This document shows, piece after piece, positions 43,346 to 52,921 of a stretch of 64,000 nucleotides of DNA. The position numbers and the translations under genes were made by a program. Position 1 is the stretch's first letter, and each line of letters begins with the position of its first letter. The stretch covers positions 3,658,001 through 3,722,000 of the forward strand of contig NZ_BAABED010000001.1 of the NCBI RefSeq assembly GCF_039539965.1, written 5' to 3'. Source of the DNA: Arthrobacter methylotrophus. Its GTDB lineage: Bacteria; Actinomycetota; Actinomycetes; Actinomycetales; Micrococcaceae. The notes below the pieces were generated by a model. That model had not been told where the DNA came from, did not search any database, and saw nothing but the letters and a program-made list of their open reading frames with translations.

Positions 43346-44886
43346 GACACCAGTAAACCGGCACGGGTGTGAGAAGCCGCATGGGATCCGGCTAGGCGTC
43401 CGAAAACCGCTCCGGATGTCAGGCCTGATCCGCCAGGATAGTTGCCGGAGAAGAGCCCGCCCACCATCTCACCTGCGGCGTACAGTCCCGGGATCGGGGT
43501 GCCCGACTCATCGACAGCCTGCGCGTTCTCGTTCACTTTCAACCCGCCGAAGGTGAAGGTGATACCGCAGGTCACGGCGTAGCCGTAGAAGGGCGCGGTA
43601 TCGATAGCCAGGGCCCAGTTCGACTTGGGCGGCTCGACTTCGGCGGCTCGACCATCTTTAATGGACGGGTGGAATGGCTGGTCGACGATTGAGTTGTTGA
43701 ACTCATCCACCGTGCGCCGGAAGTCGTCGACGGCTATCCCCAGCTTCTCGGCGAGTTCCTCGATGCTGTCGGCCTGGGCGCCCGAAATCGGCGTGGAGTC
43801 GTACTCTTCCGTGCGCAGCATGGGGCGCGTCTTTGCATCGAAAATCTGGAACGCAATCCCTTCGGGCTGCTTGAGTATTTCGCGCCCGTAACGCGCGTAG
43901 GTGTAGTTGCGGTAGTCCGCACCCTCATCGACGAATCGCTTGCCCTCACGGTTTACAACGATGCCGAGCGGATAGCTCTGCCGCGTCATCTGGTTGGTCA
44001 GCTCGCGGTTGCCTCCGTTAGCCGGCCCGCCGGCATCCCATGCCACGCTGTGGCAGCTACCCCAGTCCCCGAACCGCTGTACTCCGGCTTCGAGCGCCAT
44101 GTCGAGCACCTCGCCTGTGTTGCCGGGATTGCCGCGCACGAGGGCATTTGACCAGCCTTCGCCAAGGTAGCGTTCCCGTCGCTCGGGGTCTGATTCGAAG
44201 CCACCCGCTGCGAGTACGACTGCTCCGGCCGAAACTGTTCGGGCGGTGCCGTCGGCATCGGTGTACTGGACTCCAGTGACTTCGCCGTTGTCACCGCGGA
44301 GCAATCCGGTTACCCGGGCGCCGTAGCGGAAGCTCACACCCGAGGAAACAGCCGCCTCGGTGTGCTGGGCGATGAGCCCCTTGCCGCCTCCCACGGACCC
44401 GACGACGAGATTGCCGTAGAACGTGAACACGCCGTTGTCTTCATAGGACTGGCGTTCGTACATCAGCCGGAACTGCAGGCCCTTGGAGTGCAGCCAGCGC
44501 AGCGTGTCGTATGAGCGCGAGACGAGGATCTCTGTAAGGGTCGCATCGTTGCGTCCTTCGGTGATGCGGCTCATATCGCTGGTAAAATCAACGGCCGGAT
44601 ACGCCGGGACAACGGTCTGCGGCAACCGCTTCACAGTTTCGTCGTCGAGCAGGGGAACGAGGTCAGAGATATCGTTGAACGCGATTCGATAGGCGCCAGC
44701 GGTGTAGAAGCTATTGCCTCCAGCATCCTCGACCGGCGCTTTCTCCAGAAGAAGCACGGACGCTCCGAGCTCCCTCGCGGCGTGGGCTGCACTGAATCCG
44801 GCGTTGCCGGCACCGACGACAACGACGTCGTAGTGCCCTTCGTCTCCGATTTGGGATTCTTCGGTGGTGGGTATCACATCTGTCAT
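43342..44886 (-). CDS. TcuA-like FAD-dependent dehydrogenase
   Basis: Flavoprotein of 514 residues of the fumarate reductase/succinate dehydrogenase flavin family, nearest in pattern to FAD-dependent tricarballylate dehydrogenase TcuA. FAD fold VVVVGAGNAGFSAAHAA (near 21), then GGNSFYTAGAYR, GGFESDPERRERYL and FSGNYPGGSGLTSG at the C-terminus. It would introduce a double bond beside a carboxylate or ketone. No TcuB electron-transfer partner is encoded nearby. A decayed relative remains at 62927-63150. Cotranscribed with the lactonase-like gene. Confidence 0.87.
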   Translation of the reverse strand: MTDVIPTTEESQIGDEGHYDVVVVGAGNAGFSAAHAARELGASVLLLEKAPVEDAGGNSFYTAGAYRIAFNDISDLVPLLDDETVKRLPQTVVPAYPAVDFTSDMSRITEGRNDATLTEILVSRSYDTLRWLHSKGLQFRLMYERQSYEDNGVFTFYGNLVVGSVGGGKGLIAQHTEAAVSSGVSFRYGARVTGLLRGDNGEVTGVQYTDADGTARTVSAGAVVLAAGGFESDPERRERYLGEGWSNALVRGNPGNTGEVLDMALEAGVQRFGDWGSCHSVAWDAGGPANGGNRELTNQMTRQSYPLGIVVNREGKRFVDEGADYRNYTYARYGREILKQPEGIAFQIFDAKTRPMLRTEEYDSTPISGAQADSIEELAEKLGIAVDDFRRTVDEFNNSIVDQPFHPSIKDGRAAEVEPPKSNWALAIDTAPFYGYAVTCGITFTFGGLKVNENAQAVDESGTPIPGLYAAGEMVGGLFSGNYPGGSGLTSGAVFGRLAGSHAASHTRAGLLVS

Positions 44887-44936
44887 GTCTGTTGTTCCAT
44901 TTCAGTCTGTTGGTTTTGGCCGGGATACCTAGATGC

Positions 44937-45854
44937 CTAATCGGCAGTCGTGTGGGTCCGGGTGCTATCGGATAATGGGCTGTGCGTCCAGCCTTCCCAC
45001 AGGGTGGCGATGGACGCATAGTCGTGACGGGCAAGGCCTGCAGCAAGGGCCAGTTCATACACGCTGTGGGCGCCTTGGATGGCAAACAGCGGTACGTCAT
45101 GGGCTTGCGCTAGCTGCAAGGCCAGCACCGAATCCTTCCGGGCGGCCTCGGTCGGCATGCCGCCCTCGTAGTTGCTCTGCCGAACACGCTCGTCGATTCG
45201 GTGGGTGAGGGGGCGAAGCAGGCCGGCATCCGGGTCGCGGAGCAGATCAGCGATCTGTTCAACGGTGACTCCGGTGGCGACGGCCAGGGATGCTGCCTCG
45301 GAAAGGACGACCATTACGGCGTGTGCCACGGCGTTGTTGATGACCTTGGCCGCCATGCCGGTACCAAGCTCGCTGTAACGGATGATGCGGCCGCTCATTG
45401 CCTCCAAGACCGGCGCCACTGCGTCGAGATCCTCGGAACGGCCGCCGGTGAGCAGCACGCTGGTACCGGCGGCCATGCCCCCGACGCCGGAGAGGATGGC
45501 GGCGTCGACCACGCGGATGCCACTGCTTGACACTGCGTCGGCGAGGCGTCCCATGTCGGCGGGGTTGACGGTACTCGTCTCAACGATGATGCTGCCTGGG
45601 CGCAAATATTCGGCCAGGGTGCGTCCGACCGTGAGGGAGATCTCAGGCGTAGGAAGAGACAGGAGGACGACGTCGGCGTCAGCCAGCTCCGCTAGATCGT
45701 CCACGGCTGTCACGCCCATGGCTGACGCGGCGTCGCGTCGTGACGCGTTGAGGTCGAATCCCGTCAGCGGGCCGACGCGAACCAACCGTGAGGCGACTGC
45801 GGCGCCCATGTTGCCCAGCCCGACCAGAGCTACGGTGGTGGCGTTGTCAGTCAC
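44937..45854 (-). CDS. NAD(P)-dependent 3-hydroxyacid dehydrogenase (HIBADH family)
   Basis: Beta-hydroxyacid dehydrogenase of 305 residues. VALVGLGNMGAAVASRL (cofactor loop, near 9), the substrate motif region VDAAILSGVGGMAAGT, and catalytic Lys in GTGMAAKVINNAV (near 172) are clear. It would oxidise a 3-hydroxyacid to a semialdehyde or reduce the reverse. GTG at 45854 overlaps the aldehyde dehydrogenase stop (GTGA) behind AAGGAG; the frame extending to 46076 is inside that gene. With the dehydrogenase upstream it suggests a hydroxyisobutyrate-like step, hydroxyacid to aldehyde to acid. Confidence 0.88.
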   Translation of the reverse strand: MTDNATTVALVGLGNMGAAVASRLVRVGPLTGFDLNASRRDAASAMGVTAVDDLAELADADVVLLSLPTPEISLTVGRTLAEYLRPGSIIVETSTVNPADMGRLADAVSSSGIRVVDAAILSGVGGMAAGTSVLLTGGRSEDLDAVAPVLEAMSGRIIRYSELGTGMAAKVINNAVAHAVMVVLSEAASLAVATGVTVEQIADLLRDPDAGLLRPLTHRIDERVRQSNYEGGMPTEAARKDSVLALQLAQAHDVPLFAIQGAHSVYELALAAGLARHDYASIATLWEGWTHSPLSDSTRTHTTAD

Positions 45855-47380
45855 GGTTGGTTCTCCTTTGTGGAATCTGAATCCTGTAGGTGGATCGGAG
45901 GCTCCCCGAGTGCGGCGGCGAAAGGGTCGATAGTCTCTTCGCTGAGGTCGACCATGACGTTCTTGGTTCGCAAGTACTCGTCCAGGGCTTCTTCGCCTCG
46001 TTCGCGTCCGTGGCCGGATTTTCCAACGCCCCCGAACGGTGCCTGGGCTGCGCTTGAGCGGTAGGTGTTCACCCACACGGTCCCCGCCACGATCTTCTCG
46101 GCGACACGGTGTGCCCGGCCGAGATTGTCAGTCCAGATGCCGGAAGCCAGACCGAAGCTGCTGTCGTTGGCAATCGCGACTGCTTCCGATTCATCGGAGA
46201 AGGGGATGATCGACAGTACGGGACCGAAGATTTCTTCCTGAGCCAGCGAAGAAGCATTGTCAACGTCAGCAAAGACAGTTGGCCGGATAAAGAGTCCCTC
46301 GGAGAGCTCCGTGGCGTGCGGAACCGCCCCGCCGGCCACCATGCGCGCGCCGGCGTCGACGCCCGAACGGATCATTCGTGTGATCCGCTCAAATTGCGGT
46401 TCATTGGCGACTGGTCCCATATGGGTAGCAGGCTCAAGGGGGTTTCCAAGCCGGATGGCGTCTGCCCGGATGGCGATTTCGCTGACGACGCGGTCATAGA
46501 CGCTGTCCTGTACCAGGAGCCGGCTGCCGGCGATGCAGGTTTGTCCACCCGCGGAGAAAATTCCGACGAGCGCCCCCGTGACGGCGCGCTTCAGATTGGC
46601 ATCTTCGAAGATGATGTTCGGGGATTTTCCCCCTAGCTCAAGAGTGACCGGTACCAATGTGCGGGCGGCGGCCGCGGCAATCGCCTGCCCGGTGGGCACG
46701 CTTCCGGTGAAACTGATGCGGTCGAGGCCAGGATGTTCGGAGATGGCACGGCCACACTCAATGCCGCCGGAAACGATGTTGATGACGCCTGCAGGAAAGC
46801 CCGCCTCTTCGACGAGGTCGGCGAGTACCAGAGTCGTGAGTGAGGCGTGTTCCGACGGTTTGATCACGACGGTATTGCCCGCTGCCAACGCTGGTGCCAG
46901 CTTGTTGGCCAGGAGCTGCATAGGCGAATTCCATGCAGTCACAAGCGCTGCGACGCCCACCGGCTGCCGCAGCGTGTAGTCGAGCGTGTTGGGAGTGTCC
47001 AGGGGAATCGTGCGTCCATAGAGCTTGTCGGCATAGCCGCCGAAAAAGCGGTAATTGCGGGCTGAGAACCGGGCCTGTGCGGTCGTCTCCCGCAGAAGCT
47101 TGCCGTTATCCTGCGACTCGAGAAGGCCTAGAGCGTCGGAGCGGTCGTCGATGAGGGTGGCAAGCCGGTTCATCAACTCGGCGCGACGCGTCCCGGAAAC
47201 TTCGGACCACACATTGTCGAAAGCATGGCGCGCTGCGGCGATAGCATCATCGACGTCCGAGGCCGACGCATCCGGAATCGTGCCGATCTGCTGCCCGGTG
47301 TAAGGGTTGGTGACCGGCAAGCGGCGGAGCGCGGTGGCATCAACTCTTTGCCCGCCGATCAGCATGCGGTAATCAGTCAT
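45851..47380 (-). CDS. Aldehyde dehydrogenase
   Basis: NAD(P)-dependent aldehyde dehydrogenase of 509 residues. The active-site Glu is in VTLELGGKSPNIIFED (near 265) and Cys in FSAGGQTCIAGSRLL (near 300); GSVPTGQAIAAAA is the cofactor segment. ATG at 47380. First gene of the operon with the HIBADH-like, TcuA-like and lactonase-like genes. A perfect motif C palindrome (47476-47487) lies about 100 nt upstream. Confidence 0.93.
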   Translation of the reverse strand: MTDYRMLIGGQRVDATALRRLPVTNPYTGQQIGTIPDASASDVDDAIAAARHAFDNVWSEVSGTRRAELMNRLATLIDDRSDALGLLESQDNGKLLRETTAQARFSARNYRFFGGYADKLYGRTIPLDTPNTLDYTLRQPVGVAALVTAWNSPMQLLANKLAPALAAGNTVVIKPSEHASLTTLVLADLVEEAGFPAGVINIVSGGIECGRAISEHPGLDRISFTGSVPTGQAIAAAAARTLVPVTLELGGKSPNIIFEDANLKRAVTGALVGIFSAGGQTCIAGSRLLVQDSVYDRVVSEIAIRADAIRLGNPLEPATHMGPVANEPQFERITRMIRSGVDAGARMVAGGAVPHATELSEGLFIRPTVFADVDNASSLAQEEIFGPVLSIIPFSDESEAVAIANDSSFGLASGIWTDNLGRAHRVAEKIVAGTVWVNTYRSSAAQAPFGGVGKSGHGRERGEEALDEYLRTKNVMVDLSEETIDPFAAALGEPPIHLQDSDSTKENQP

Positions 47381-47475
47381 TCGTGCACCTGTTCCGTTGA
47401 AGATTCATAACGCGATACGTGTTTCGTTTTGAGGAGTGTGATTGCGCACAACAAAAATATGCAGATTGTTCACAC

Positions 47476-47487
47476 ATTGCATGCAAT
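47476..47487. promoter_or_regulatory. Perfect motif C palindrome before the aldehyde dehydrogenase operon
   Basis: ATTGCATGCAAT, a perfect 12 bp palindrome between the GntR stop and the aldehyde dehydrogenase start. The strongest of the five motif C sites and the natural operator for the adjacent GntR protein. Confidence 0.7.
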
Positions 47488-47540
47488 AACCATGCCGATT
47501 GGCCTCTTCTCTGTCAAGTCGAGGAAATCGGGCGGCCGGC

Positions 47541-48266
47541 TTAGCGCGCAAGCATCTGCTTCACCCGCACCTCGCGGGCGCGGCGCATATGGGCCACTGC
47601 TTGCTCTTCGGCACGATCGGCATCACCGGCCGCAATGGCCTCAAGGATCGCATAGTGTTCCTTGAGGCTCTCGACGGAACGCCCCTCGGAGTCATACGTC
47701 GTACGGCCAAAGCGGCGCACAGCGTGTTCGACCTGCGTCAGAAACCGTTCGAGGTATGGATTGCCGCTCGCGTCCCGAATGAGACGGTGGAATTGCAGGT
47801 TGAGCTCAGCCAAGCGCCTACTGTCGCTGACCTGTCCTTCCATCTCGCGGTGCACCGCGGTAAGTGCATCCACCAGGCCTGCCGGCCTGCGGATGGCTGC
47901 GGTGCGGGCCGCTAGTCCTTCAAGGCTCTCGCGAACGGCATAGACAGCCAGGATTTCGTCGATCGACATTTGAGCGACGACGGTCCCCCGGTTGGCCACG
48001 CGCTGGGTGAGACCCTCGTCAGACAAACGGCGAAGAGCCTCCCTCACCGGTGTCCGGCTGACGCACAAGGTTTGCGCAAGGTCATCCTCGCGCAGCCAGG
48101 CGGGAGGTGCCAGTACCCCGCTGAGAATGGCCTCGCGCAGAGCATCAGTGACGGCATCCGTCATGCTGCCATGCTCGGGGGCGACAAGGAATGACCGCAG
48201 CGAGTTTGCCGCCGGATCAGCCGGCGTCCGGGGTTCGGTTGACTCCGTCCGTTCTGAATGAGTCAT
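47541..48266 (-). CDS. GntR-family transcriptional regulator (FCD subfamily), block 4
   Basis: Regulator of 241 residues. Winged helix at about 32-95 (LAQTLCVSRTPVREALRRLSDEGLTQ) and FCD domain at about 105-235 with FHRLIRDASGN and late metal His (KEHYAIL; AVAHMRR). ATG at 48266 follows AGGAGC; a frame to 48461 would run into the reductase gene. It sits in the middle of the minus-strand run between the reductase and aldehyde dehydrogenase genes, with motif C sites on both sides, implying autoregulation. Confidence 0.9.
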   Translation of the reverse strand: MTHSERTESTEPRTPADPAANSLRSFLVAPEHGSMTDAVTDALREAILSGVLAPPAWLREDDLAQTLCVSRTPVREALRRLSDEGLTQRVANRGTVVAQMSIDEILAVYAVRESLEGLAARTAAIRRPAGLVDALTAVHREMEGQVSDSRRLAELNLQFHRLIRDASGNPYLERFLTQVEHAVRRFGRTTYDSEGRSVESLKEHYAILEAIAAGDADRAEEQAVAHMRRAREVRVKQMLAR

Positions 48267-48344
48267 GATCTTTTGCTCCTGACCGTGGCTTTGGACCGTC
48301 GATTGCACGGGTTCGCAAAGACAGTTGGGATTGATATTAGACCG

Positions 48345-48356
48345 TCTGTATGCAAT
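48345..48356. promoter_or_regulatory. Motif C site before the block 4 GntR gene
   Basis: TCTGTATGCAAT, 80-90 nt before the GntR start. Right half matches ATTGnATnCAAT exactly, left half is degenerate. Consistent with weak autoregulation. Confidence 0.5.
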
Positions 48357-48411
48357 CTCGACAGTCCTACACTTGTCACGTGATCCATAGGATCTCCTGT
48401 GTCTGCGGACG

Positions 48412-49368
48412 TCAGAGCTTGAGCACAAGCTTGGGGCACCCGTGTTCGGCGCGGGATACACAGATCATCATGCTGGACTGCTCGTCCTTCTCGGAATCGG
48501 TGAGCAAGGAGTCCCGGTGCTCAGCGCGGCCCGCCAGGATCGAAGTTTCACAGGTGCCACAGGTCCCTTCCTGGCATGAGGAGAAGACGTTAATACCGAT
48601 CTTCTCGGCAACCTCAAGGATGGTCGTGCCCGGGGGAACTATCGCGGCAAGCCCGCTTTCCGCGAACTCGACTTCGAACGATTCGTCTTCGCCGACAGTC
48701 TCGACCACCTTGGGTGCGAACCGTTCCACTCGCAACGAGTTCTTCGGCCAATGCGCGCTGGCCGCTTCGGTTGCCAGCAGTAAAGGCTCCGGGCCACAGG
48801 CGTAGATCAAGGTGCCGGTTTGGGGCACAGCGAGCAGGGACTTCAGATCCAGCAGCCCTACTTCATCCTGCGGGGCGATGGTGACGCGATCGCCGTACCG
48901 TCCCAGCTCCTCCAGGAAAGCCATGGACCCCCGGGTACGGCCACCGTAGAGCAGTGACCAGTCAGCGCCGTCGGCCTCCGCCTGCTCGATCATCGGCAGG
49001 ATCGGCGTAATGCCAATACCACCGGCGATGAAGATATAGCGGCTGGCGCGGTGGAGCGCGAATTTGTTCCGTGGAACGCTGGCCGTCACGCTGGCGCCTG
49101 CCCTTAATGAGTCATGGATGCGGGCAGATCCACCCCGCCCGGCAGGCTCACGTAGCACCGCGATCCGCCAGGTACCTGCGTCAGCCGGACGTGAACACAG
49201 CGAATACTGGCGGACCGTCTCGTCGTCCAGAACGACGTCGATATGGGCGCCAGGGGCCCATGCTGGCAAGGGTGTGGCGTCGGGTGAGGCGAGCAGGAGC
49301 GATATTACGCCCTCAGATTCATCGCGACGCCCGGAGACGGTCAGGGGGATGCGGGTTTCCGTTTGCAT
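48412..49368 (-). CDS. Phthalate-dioxygenase-reductase-type flavin/[2Fe-2S] protein
   Basis: Electron-transfer reductase of 318 residues in VanB/OphA1 order: flavin domain (about 5-105, RQYSLCSRP), NAD domain (about 110-225, AGGIGITPIL and YACGPEPLL), C-terminal plant-type [2Fe-2S] ferredoxin (about 235-318; Cys set in SSCQEGTCGTC and MICVSRA). It passes electrons from NADH to an oxygenase. The gene is 11 nt downstream of the P450 gene, and no Rieske oxygenase is present, so the P450s are the likely partners. ATG at 49368 has a weak site. Confidence 0.92.
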   Translation of the reverse strand: MQTETRIPLTVSGRRDESEGVISLLLASPDATPLPAWAPGAHIDVVLDDETVRQYSLCSRPADAGTWRIAVLREPAGRGGSARIHDSLRAGASVTASVPRNKFALHRASRYIFIAGGIGITPILPMIEQAEADGADWSLLYGGRTRGSMAFLEELGRYGDRVTIAPQDEVGLLDLKSLLAVPQTGTLIYACGPEPLLLATEAASAHWPKNSLRVERFAPKVVETVGEDESFEVEFAESGLAAIVPPGTTILEVAEKIGINVFSSCQEGTCGTCETSILAGRAEHRDSLLTDSEKDEQSSMMICVSRAEHGCPKLVLKL

Positions 49369-49379
49369 ATTTTTCTCTC

Positions 49380-50651
49380 TTAGATCAGTTCACGGGCACG
49401 GGCTGCGTCAGTGACGTCCCAATGCACGGGCAAGGTCCTGCGGATCGGCAGGAGTGCCATCTGCACAAAATCCAGCGGTGTGTCAGCATCAGCGCGCAGG
49501 GACGGAAGGCGCTCGAACAGCACCTTCAGACCCGTCGCTCCTTGGACCCGGGCCAATGGCTGCCCAAGGCAAGTATGTCGCCCCTTGCTGAATGCAAGAT
49601 GATCGCCGACGTCCGCCCGGTGAATGTCAAAATCGAACGGCCGCTCGTAGTATGAAGCGTCCGTATTCGCACTGGCCAGACCCAGCCAGACCACATCGCC
49701 CTTTTTGATCTCGGCACCGCCGAGGATCACATCTTCTTTGGCCCACCGCGTCGCCGTGCCGGACGGACGGCGGCGGACGGTCTCGTCGAAGACGCGCGGC
49801 CAGAGCTGCGGGTCGGCCATTGCGGCCTCAAGCGCCTCGGGGTTTGCAGTGAGAAACAGTACCGCATTGGCCATCGCTTGCGCCGTCGTGTCGGTGGCGG
49901 CGCCCGAGAACTCTCCGACGTGCACGGCGATCTGCTCGGGCGAGAGCACCATGGCGCCTTCGCGGTCCCTGACCCCTGCCATCTCCGAGATGAGGTCATC
50001 GCCGGGGTTCTCGATGCGCTCGTGGACGATCCCGCGCAGGTAAGTCTGCGCCGCGGCATAGCGGCCCCACACTTCCGAACGACGGGGTTCCTCCATGGGC
50101 TCCAGAGCACTGGCGAGAATAGCAAACTGGTCATCCCGCAGTTGGCGCATCATCGGCTCGGCCTCATGGTCAAGACCGGCGAGGGCCATGAATGTCTGCG
50201 TAGTCAGCTCGAGGCAATAGGCCTCCATGAGGTTGGTACTTCCCTCGGCGGCGAAGGAGTCGAGGATACGGTGCGCACGCTCCTCAATGACAGGCTGCAA
50301 GGCATCCATCCGGGGTTTGACGAAAGCTCGGCCAGCTACGCTGCGGGACAAAGTGTGACCGGTCGGATCGGAACCCACAAGAATCTTGGCAATCAGTTCC
50401 TGCGGAACGATGTGCTGAAACTGCTCTGGCACCTCGATGGAGGCACCTTTGTCTCCGCTTGAGAACTTCTTCCAGTCGCTGAGCACGTATTCGCAATCGG
50501 CCTTGGCCGTGACGACCCAGGCGTTGAGGTAGGGGTAGAAGAACGTCGGCATTTCGTCGCGTACGTTGGCAAATGCCAATGCCGGGTCACGGAAGTAGTC
50601 ATCTCCCATTGCATCGAAGGTGTGCGAGACGGGGCAGCGTGCTGCTGTCAC
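49380..50651 (-). CDS. Cytochrome P450
   Basis: Bacterial P450 of 423 residues. All landmarks are normal: I-helix GEFSGAATDTTAQ (near 245), ExxR as ETVR, haem loop FSKGRHTCLG (Cys near 366). GTG at 50651 follows AAAGGACC; the longer frame to 50693 lacks a site. Coupled with the downstream reductase, it forms a two-component P450 whose reductase is of the phthalate-dioxygenase type, a pairing best known as the fused CYP116B enzymes. Upstream is the livF-type gene. Confidence 0.92.
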   Translation of the reverse strand: MTAARCPVSHTFDAMGDDYFRDPALAFANVRDEMPTFFYPYLNAWVVTAKADCEYVLSDWKKFSSGDKGASIEVPEQFQHIVPQELIAKILVGSDPTGHTLSRSVAGRAFVKPRMDALQPVIEERAHRILDSFAAEGSTNLMEAYCLELTTQTFMALAGLDHEAEPMMRQLRDDQFAILASALEPMEEPRRSEVWGRYAAAQTYLRGIVHERIENPGDDLISEMAGVRDREGAMVLSPEQIAVHVGEFSGAATDTTAQAMANAVLFLTANPEALEAAMADPQLWPRVFDETVRRRPSGTATRWAKEDVILGGAEIKKGDVVWLGLASANTDASYYERPFDFDIHRADVGDHLAFSKGRHTCLGQPLARVQGATGLKVLFERLPSLRADADTPLDFVQMALLPIRRTLPVHWDVTDAARARELI

Positions 50652-50767
50652 GAGGAGGTCCTTTCGTTTCTGCGGGAGCAGATGCCCCGCCATGCTTGCA
50701 ATATGTTGTGCAGCGTCCAGTCTTCAAAAGATCGCAAAGGTCGTCCCTTTCGAGACCGGTTGTTGTG

Positions 50768-51562
50768 CTATCCGGCGTGGCCGCCGAGGTAGGCGGCCTT
50801 GACTCTCTCGTCGTTCTTGACTTCCGCAGCAGGACCTGACGCGACAACAGCTCCGGATTCGAAGACATACGCCAGGTCAGAGGCCTCGAGGGCCATAGCT
50901 ACGTTTTGTTCAATGAGGAGCACCGTCGTGCCGGATCTTTTGATGTCGGCGACGACCTCGAAGACGCGCTCGATCAGCTTGGGCGCCAGCCCAAGGGAAG
51001 GCTCGTCGAGAATGAGCAGTCGAGGCTTGGCCATCAGTGCGCGACCGATCGCCAGCATCTGCTGTTGGCCTCCGGATAGGAAACCCGCCTTGGACGAGCG
51101 GCGCTCCCTCAGCTCCGGAAATTGGTCAAAGACCCGTTCCAGGTCGGCCCGGATCTGGTTTCCGCCCCGGCGGGTGATCGCCCCTGCGCGGAGGTTGTCG
51201 TCCACGGACAGCTGCGTGAAGATGCGGCGGCCCTCCATGGCTTGGGACATTCCCTTTCGCACGCGCTCCGATGCTGAAGCGGCGGTCACATCCTGCCCGT
51301 AGAGCAGGATGCTCCCCGACACGACCCGTGCCTGATGCACGTCAAGAAGGCCGGTCGCCGCGCGGACGAGGGTTGACTTGCCGGCGCCATTAGCGCCGAG
51401 GAGGGTGACAACCGAACCATCGGGCACGTTAAGGGAGACGTTGTGGAGTACAGGCGCGTGGGCGCCGTAGCTGACCGAGAGGTCATTGATGGCGAGGGCG
51501 GTTGACGCCGGGCGGTTATGCCCGGCACCAACCAAGTCACTCGCAGTATGCGTTTGCGACAT
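50768..51562 (-). CDS. ABC transporter ATP-binding protein, LivF type
   Basis: ATPase of 264 residues of the branched-chain amino acid/amide (HAAT) family. Walker A GANGAGKST (near 56), signature FLSGGQQQMLAIGRA, Walker B LLILDEPSLGL, with the LivF hallmark SLGLAPKL. ATG follows AGGAAAC. It forms the ATPase pair with the LivG-type protein encoded on the other strand at 55627. In catabolic clusters this family often carries aromatic or other organic acids rather than amino acids. Confidence 0.9.
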   Translation of the reverse strand: MSQTHTASDLVGAGHNRPASTALAINDLSVSYGAHAPVLHNVSLNVPDGSVVTLLGANGAGKSTLVRAATGLLDVHQARVVSGSILLYGQDVTAASASERVRKGMSQAMEGRRIFTQLSVDDNLRAGAITRRGGNQIRADLERVFDQFPELRERRSSKAGFLSGGQQQMLAIGRALMAKPRLLILDEPSLGLAPKLIERVFEVVADIKRSGTTVLLIEQNVAMALEASDLAYVFESGAVVASGPAAEVKNDERVKAAYLGGHAG

Positions 51563-51579
51563 TAGTTTCCTGACATTTG

Positions 51580-52863
51580 CTACTTCTTGTTCTGGAAGGT
51601 GTATCCCTTTGAGGTCTTACCCTCGACGCCGAAATCCTTGATCTTTTGGCCGGTCTGGGTGGAGACGTCGATGCCGATAACGGAGTACACGCTCGATGCC
51701 GCGCGGACTGCTGGTGCGCCCCAGGGCATATTGCCCTGAAGGCCCTTGAAATCGAGTGCCGTTGTCGAATTGAACGCCGCCATCATGCCCTTCCGGGATA
51801 GGTCGCCACTGGCTATGGCTTTCTCAATGACGGAGGTAAGTGCCATCGCGGAAGAGTAACCGTTGGTGTAAAGCCACACCGGCGTCACGTTGGGGGTGTA
51901 CTTGTCATGCGCGGCCATCATGTCGGCCATACCCGCTGCGTTGGTGTCGCCGTAAATGGTGGCGTCCTTCACGAGCAGAAGATGCGCCTGCATGTACGCG
52001 GCGAGGGGGGAAGCCTTCATGGACGGGATCCAGTCGGAGGACGGCGCCATCCACTGCGGTGCGAAGCCAACTTCGGCTGCCTTGCTGAGCAGCTTCGTGA
52101 GAACGACGCCAGAGCCCTTGGTCATGATGATCTGGCAGCCGTCTCGACGCAGCTCCTGGATCTGGGGCGTGTAGTCACCGTCGAGCGGCAGGGTCACGGA
52201 GGTTCCAGTGTTCAGGCCCATCTTGCCGGCACCCCAGTACAAGGCATCCTTGCTTGACGCACCGAGAGCCCCTTCAAGGGCGGCGTAGCAGACCCGCGCG
52301 TTTTTCTGGCCCGGTTGGGATGTTGCCCACTCGATTCCGTTAATCACGTCGATCTCAGCGGGGGCAGTTGTCATCATGATTGAGGGCTGGTGCAGCAAGG
52401 TCCCGTCACCGCTGCTGGGGATGCCGATGATGCCGTCGGCATTGAGGTCCGGGAGAATCGCGTTGGTCATGGCGGTCCCGAAAATCTGGGTGTACGCCAA
52501 AACGTTGGCCTTGCTGGAGTTGTACTCCTGGATGACTTTTGCGGGGTCGTATGCCGTGTCGCGGACGAGCAGGTCGACCTTGTACTTGCCGGCGATGCCG
52601 CCCTTGTCGTTGAGCGCCTTGTAGTACGCCTGCATGCCCTCAAGAATGGTTCCGGACGGCTCCGCGAGGGCGCCCGTAGTTACGCCAAGAACGCCGAGAG
52701 TGATTTTGTTACCGTCAAAGCCGGGAGCGCTGGCGAGGCCGCCCTCCGCAGCGGGCGCTGTCGCGGGCCCGCTCCGACCACATGCCGTGGCCGTAACCGT
52801 CATCGACAGGGCGATCAGTCCGATGCCCATCATTCGTGCGGCAGAAGTAGTTCTCTTGTTCAT
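51580..52863 (-). CDS. ABC transporter substrate-binding lipoprotein, LivK type
   Basis: Solute-binding protein of 427 residues, Peripla_BP_6 type. Hydrophobic signal with lipobox-like VTATAC (Cys near 28) and a Gly/Ala-rich linker. ITLGVLGVTTGALAEPSGTILEGMQAYYKALNDKGG (start of the first lobe, near 52, given in two parts elsewhere in the family) is typical. ATG at 52863 follows AAAGGAG. Captures the unknown block 4 substrate outside the cell. Length and fold fit known aromatic or terpenoid-acid binding relatives. Confidence 0.9.
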   Translation of the reverse strand: MNKRTTSAARMMGIGLIALSMTVTATACGRSGPATAPAAEGGLASAPGFDGNKITLGVLGVTTGALAEPSGTILEGMQAYYKALNDKGGIAGKYKVDLLVRDTAYDPAKVIQEYNSSKANVLAYTQIFGTAMTNAILPDLNADGIIGIPSSGDGTLLHQPSIMMTTAPAEIDVINGIEWATSQPGQKNARVCYAALEGALGASSKDALYWGAGKMGLNTGTSVTLPLDGDYTPQIQELRRDGCQIIMTKGSGVVLTKLLSKAAEVGFAPQWMAPSSDWIPSMKASPLAAYMQAHLLLVKDATIYGDTNAAGMADMMAAHDKYTPNVTPVWLYTNGYSSAMALTSVIEKAIASGDLSRKGMMAAFNSTTALDFKGLQGNMPWGAPAVRAASSVYSVIGIDVSTQTGQKIKDFGVEGKTSKGYTFQNKK

Positions 52864-52921
52864 GCTCAATCTCCTTTGGTTGAGTTGTGCTGCGTCCGTG
52901 AAGCTGATGGTTGAAAGTGCG

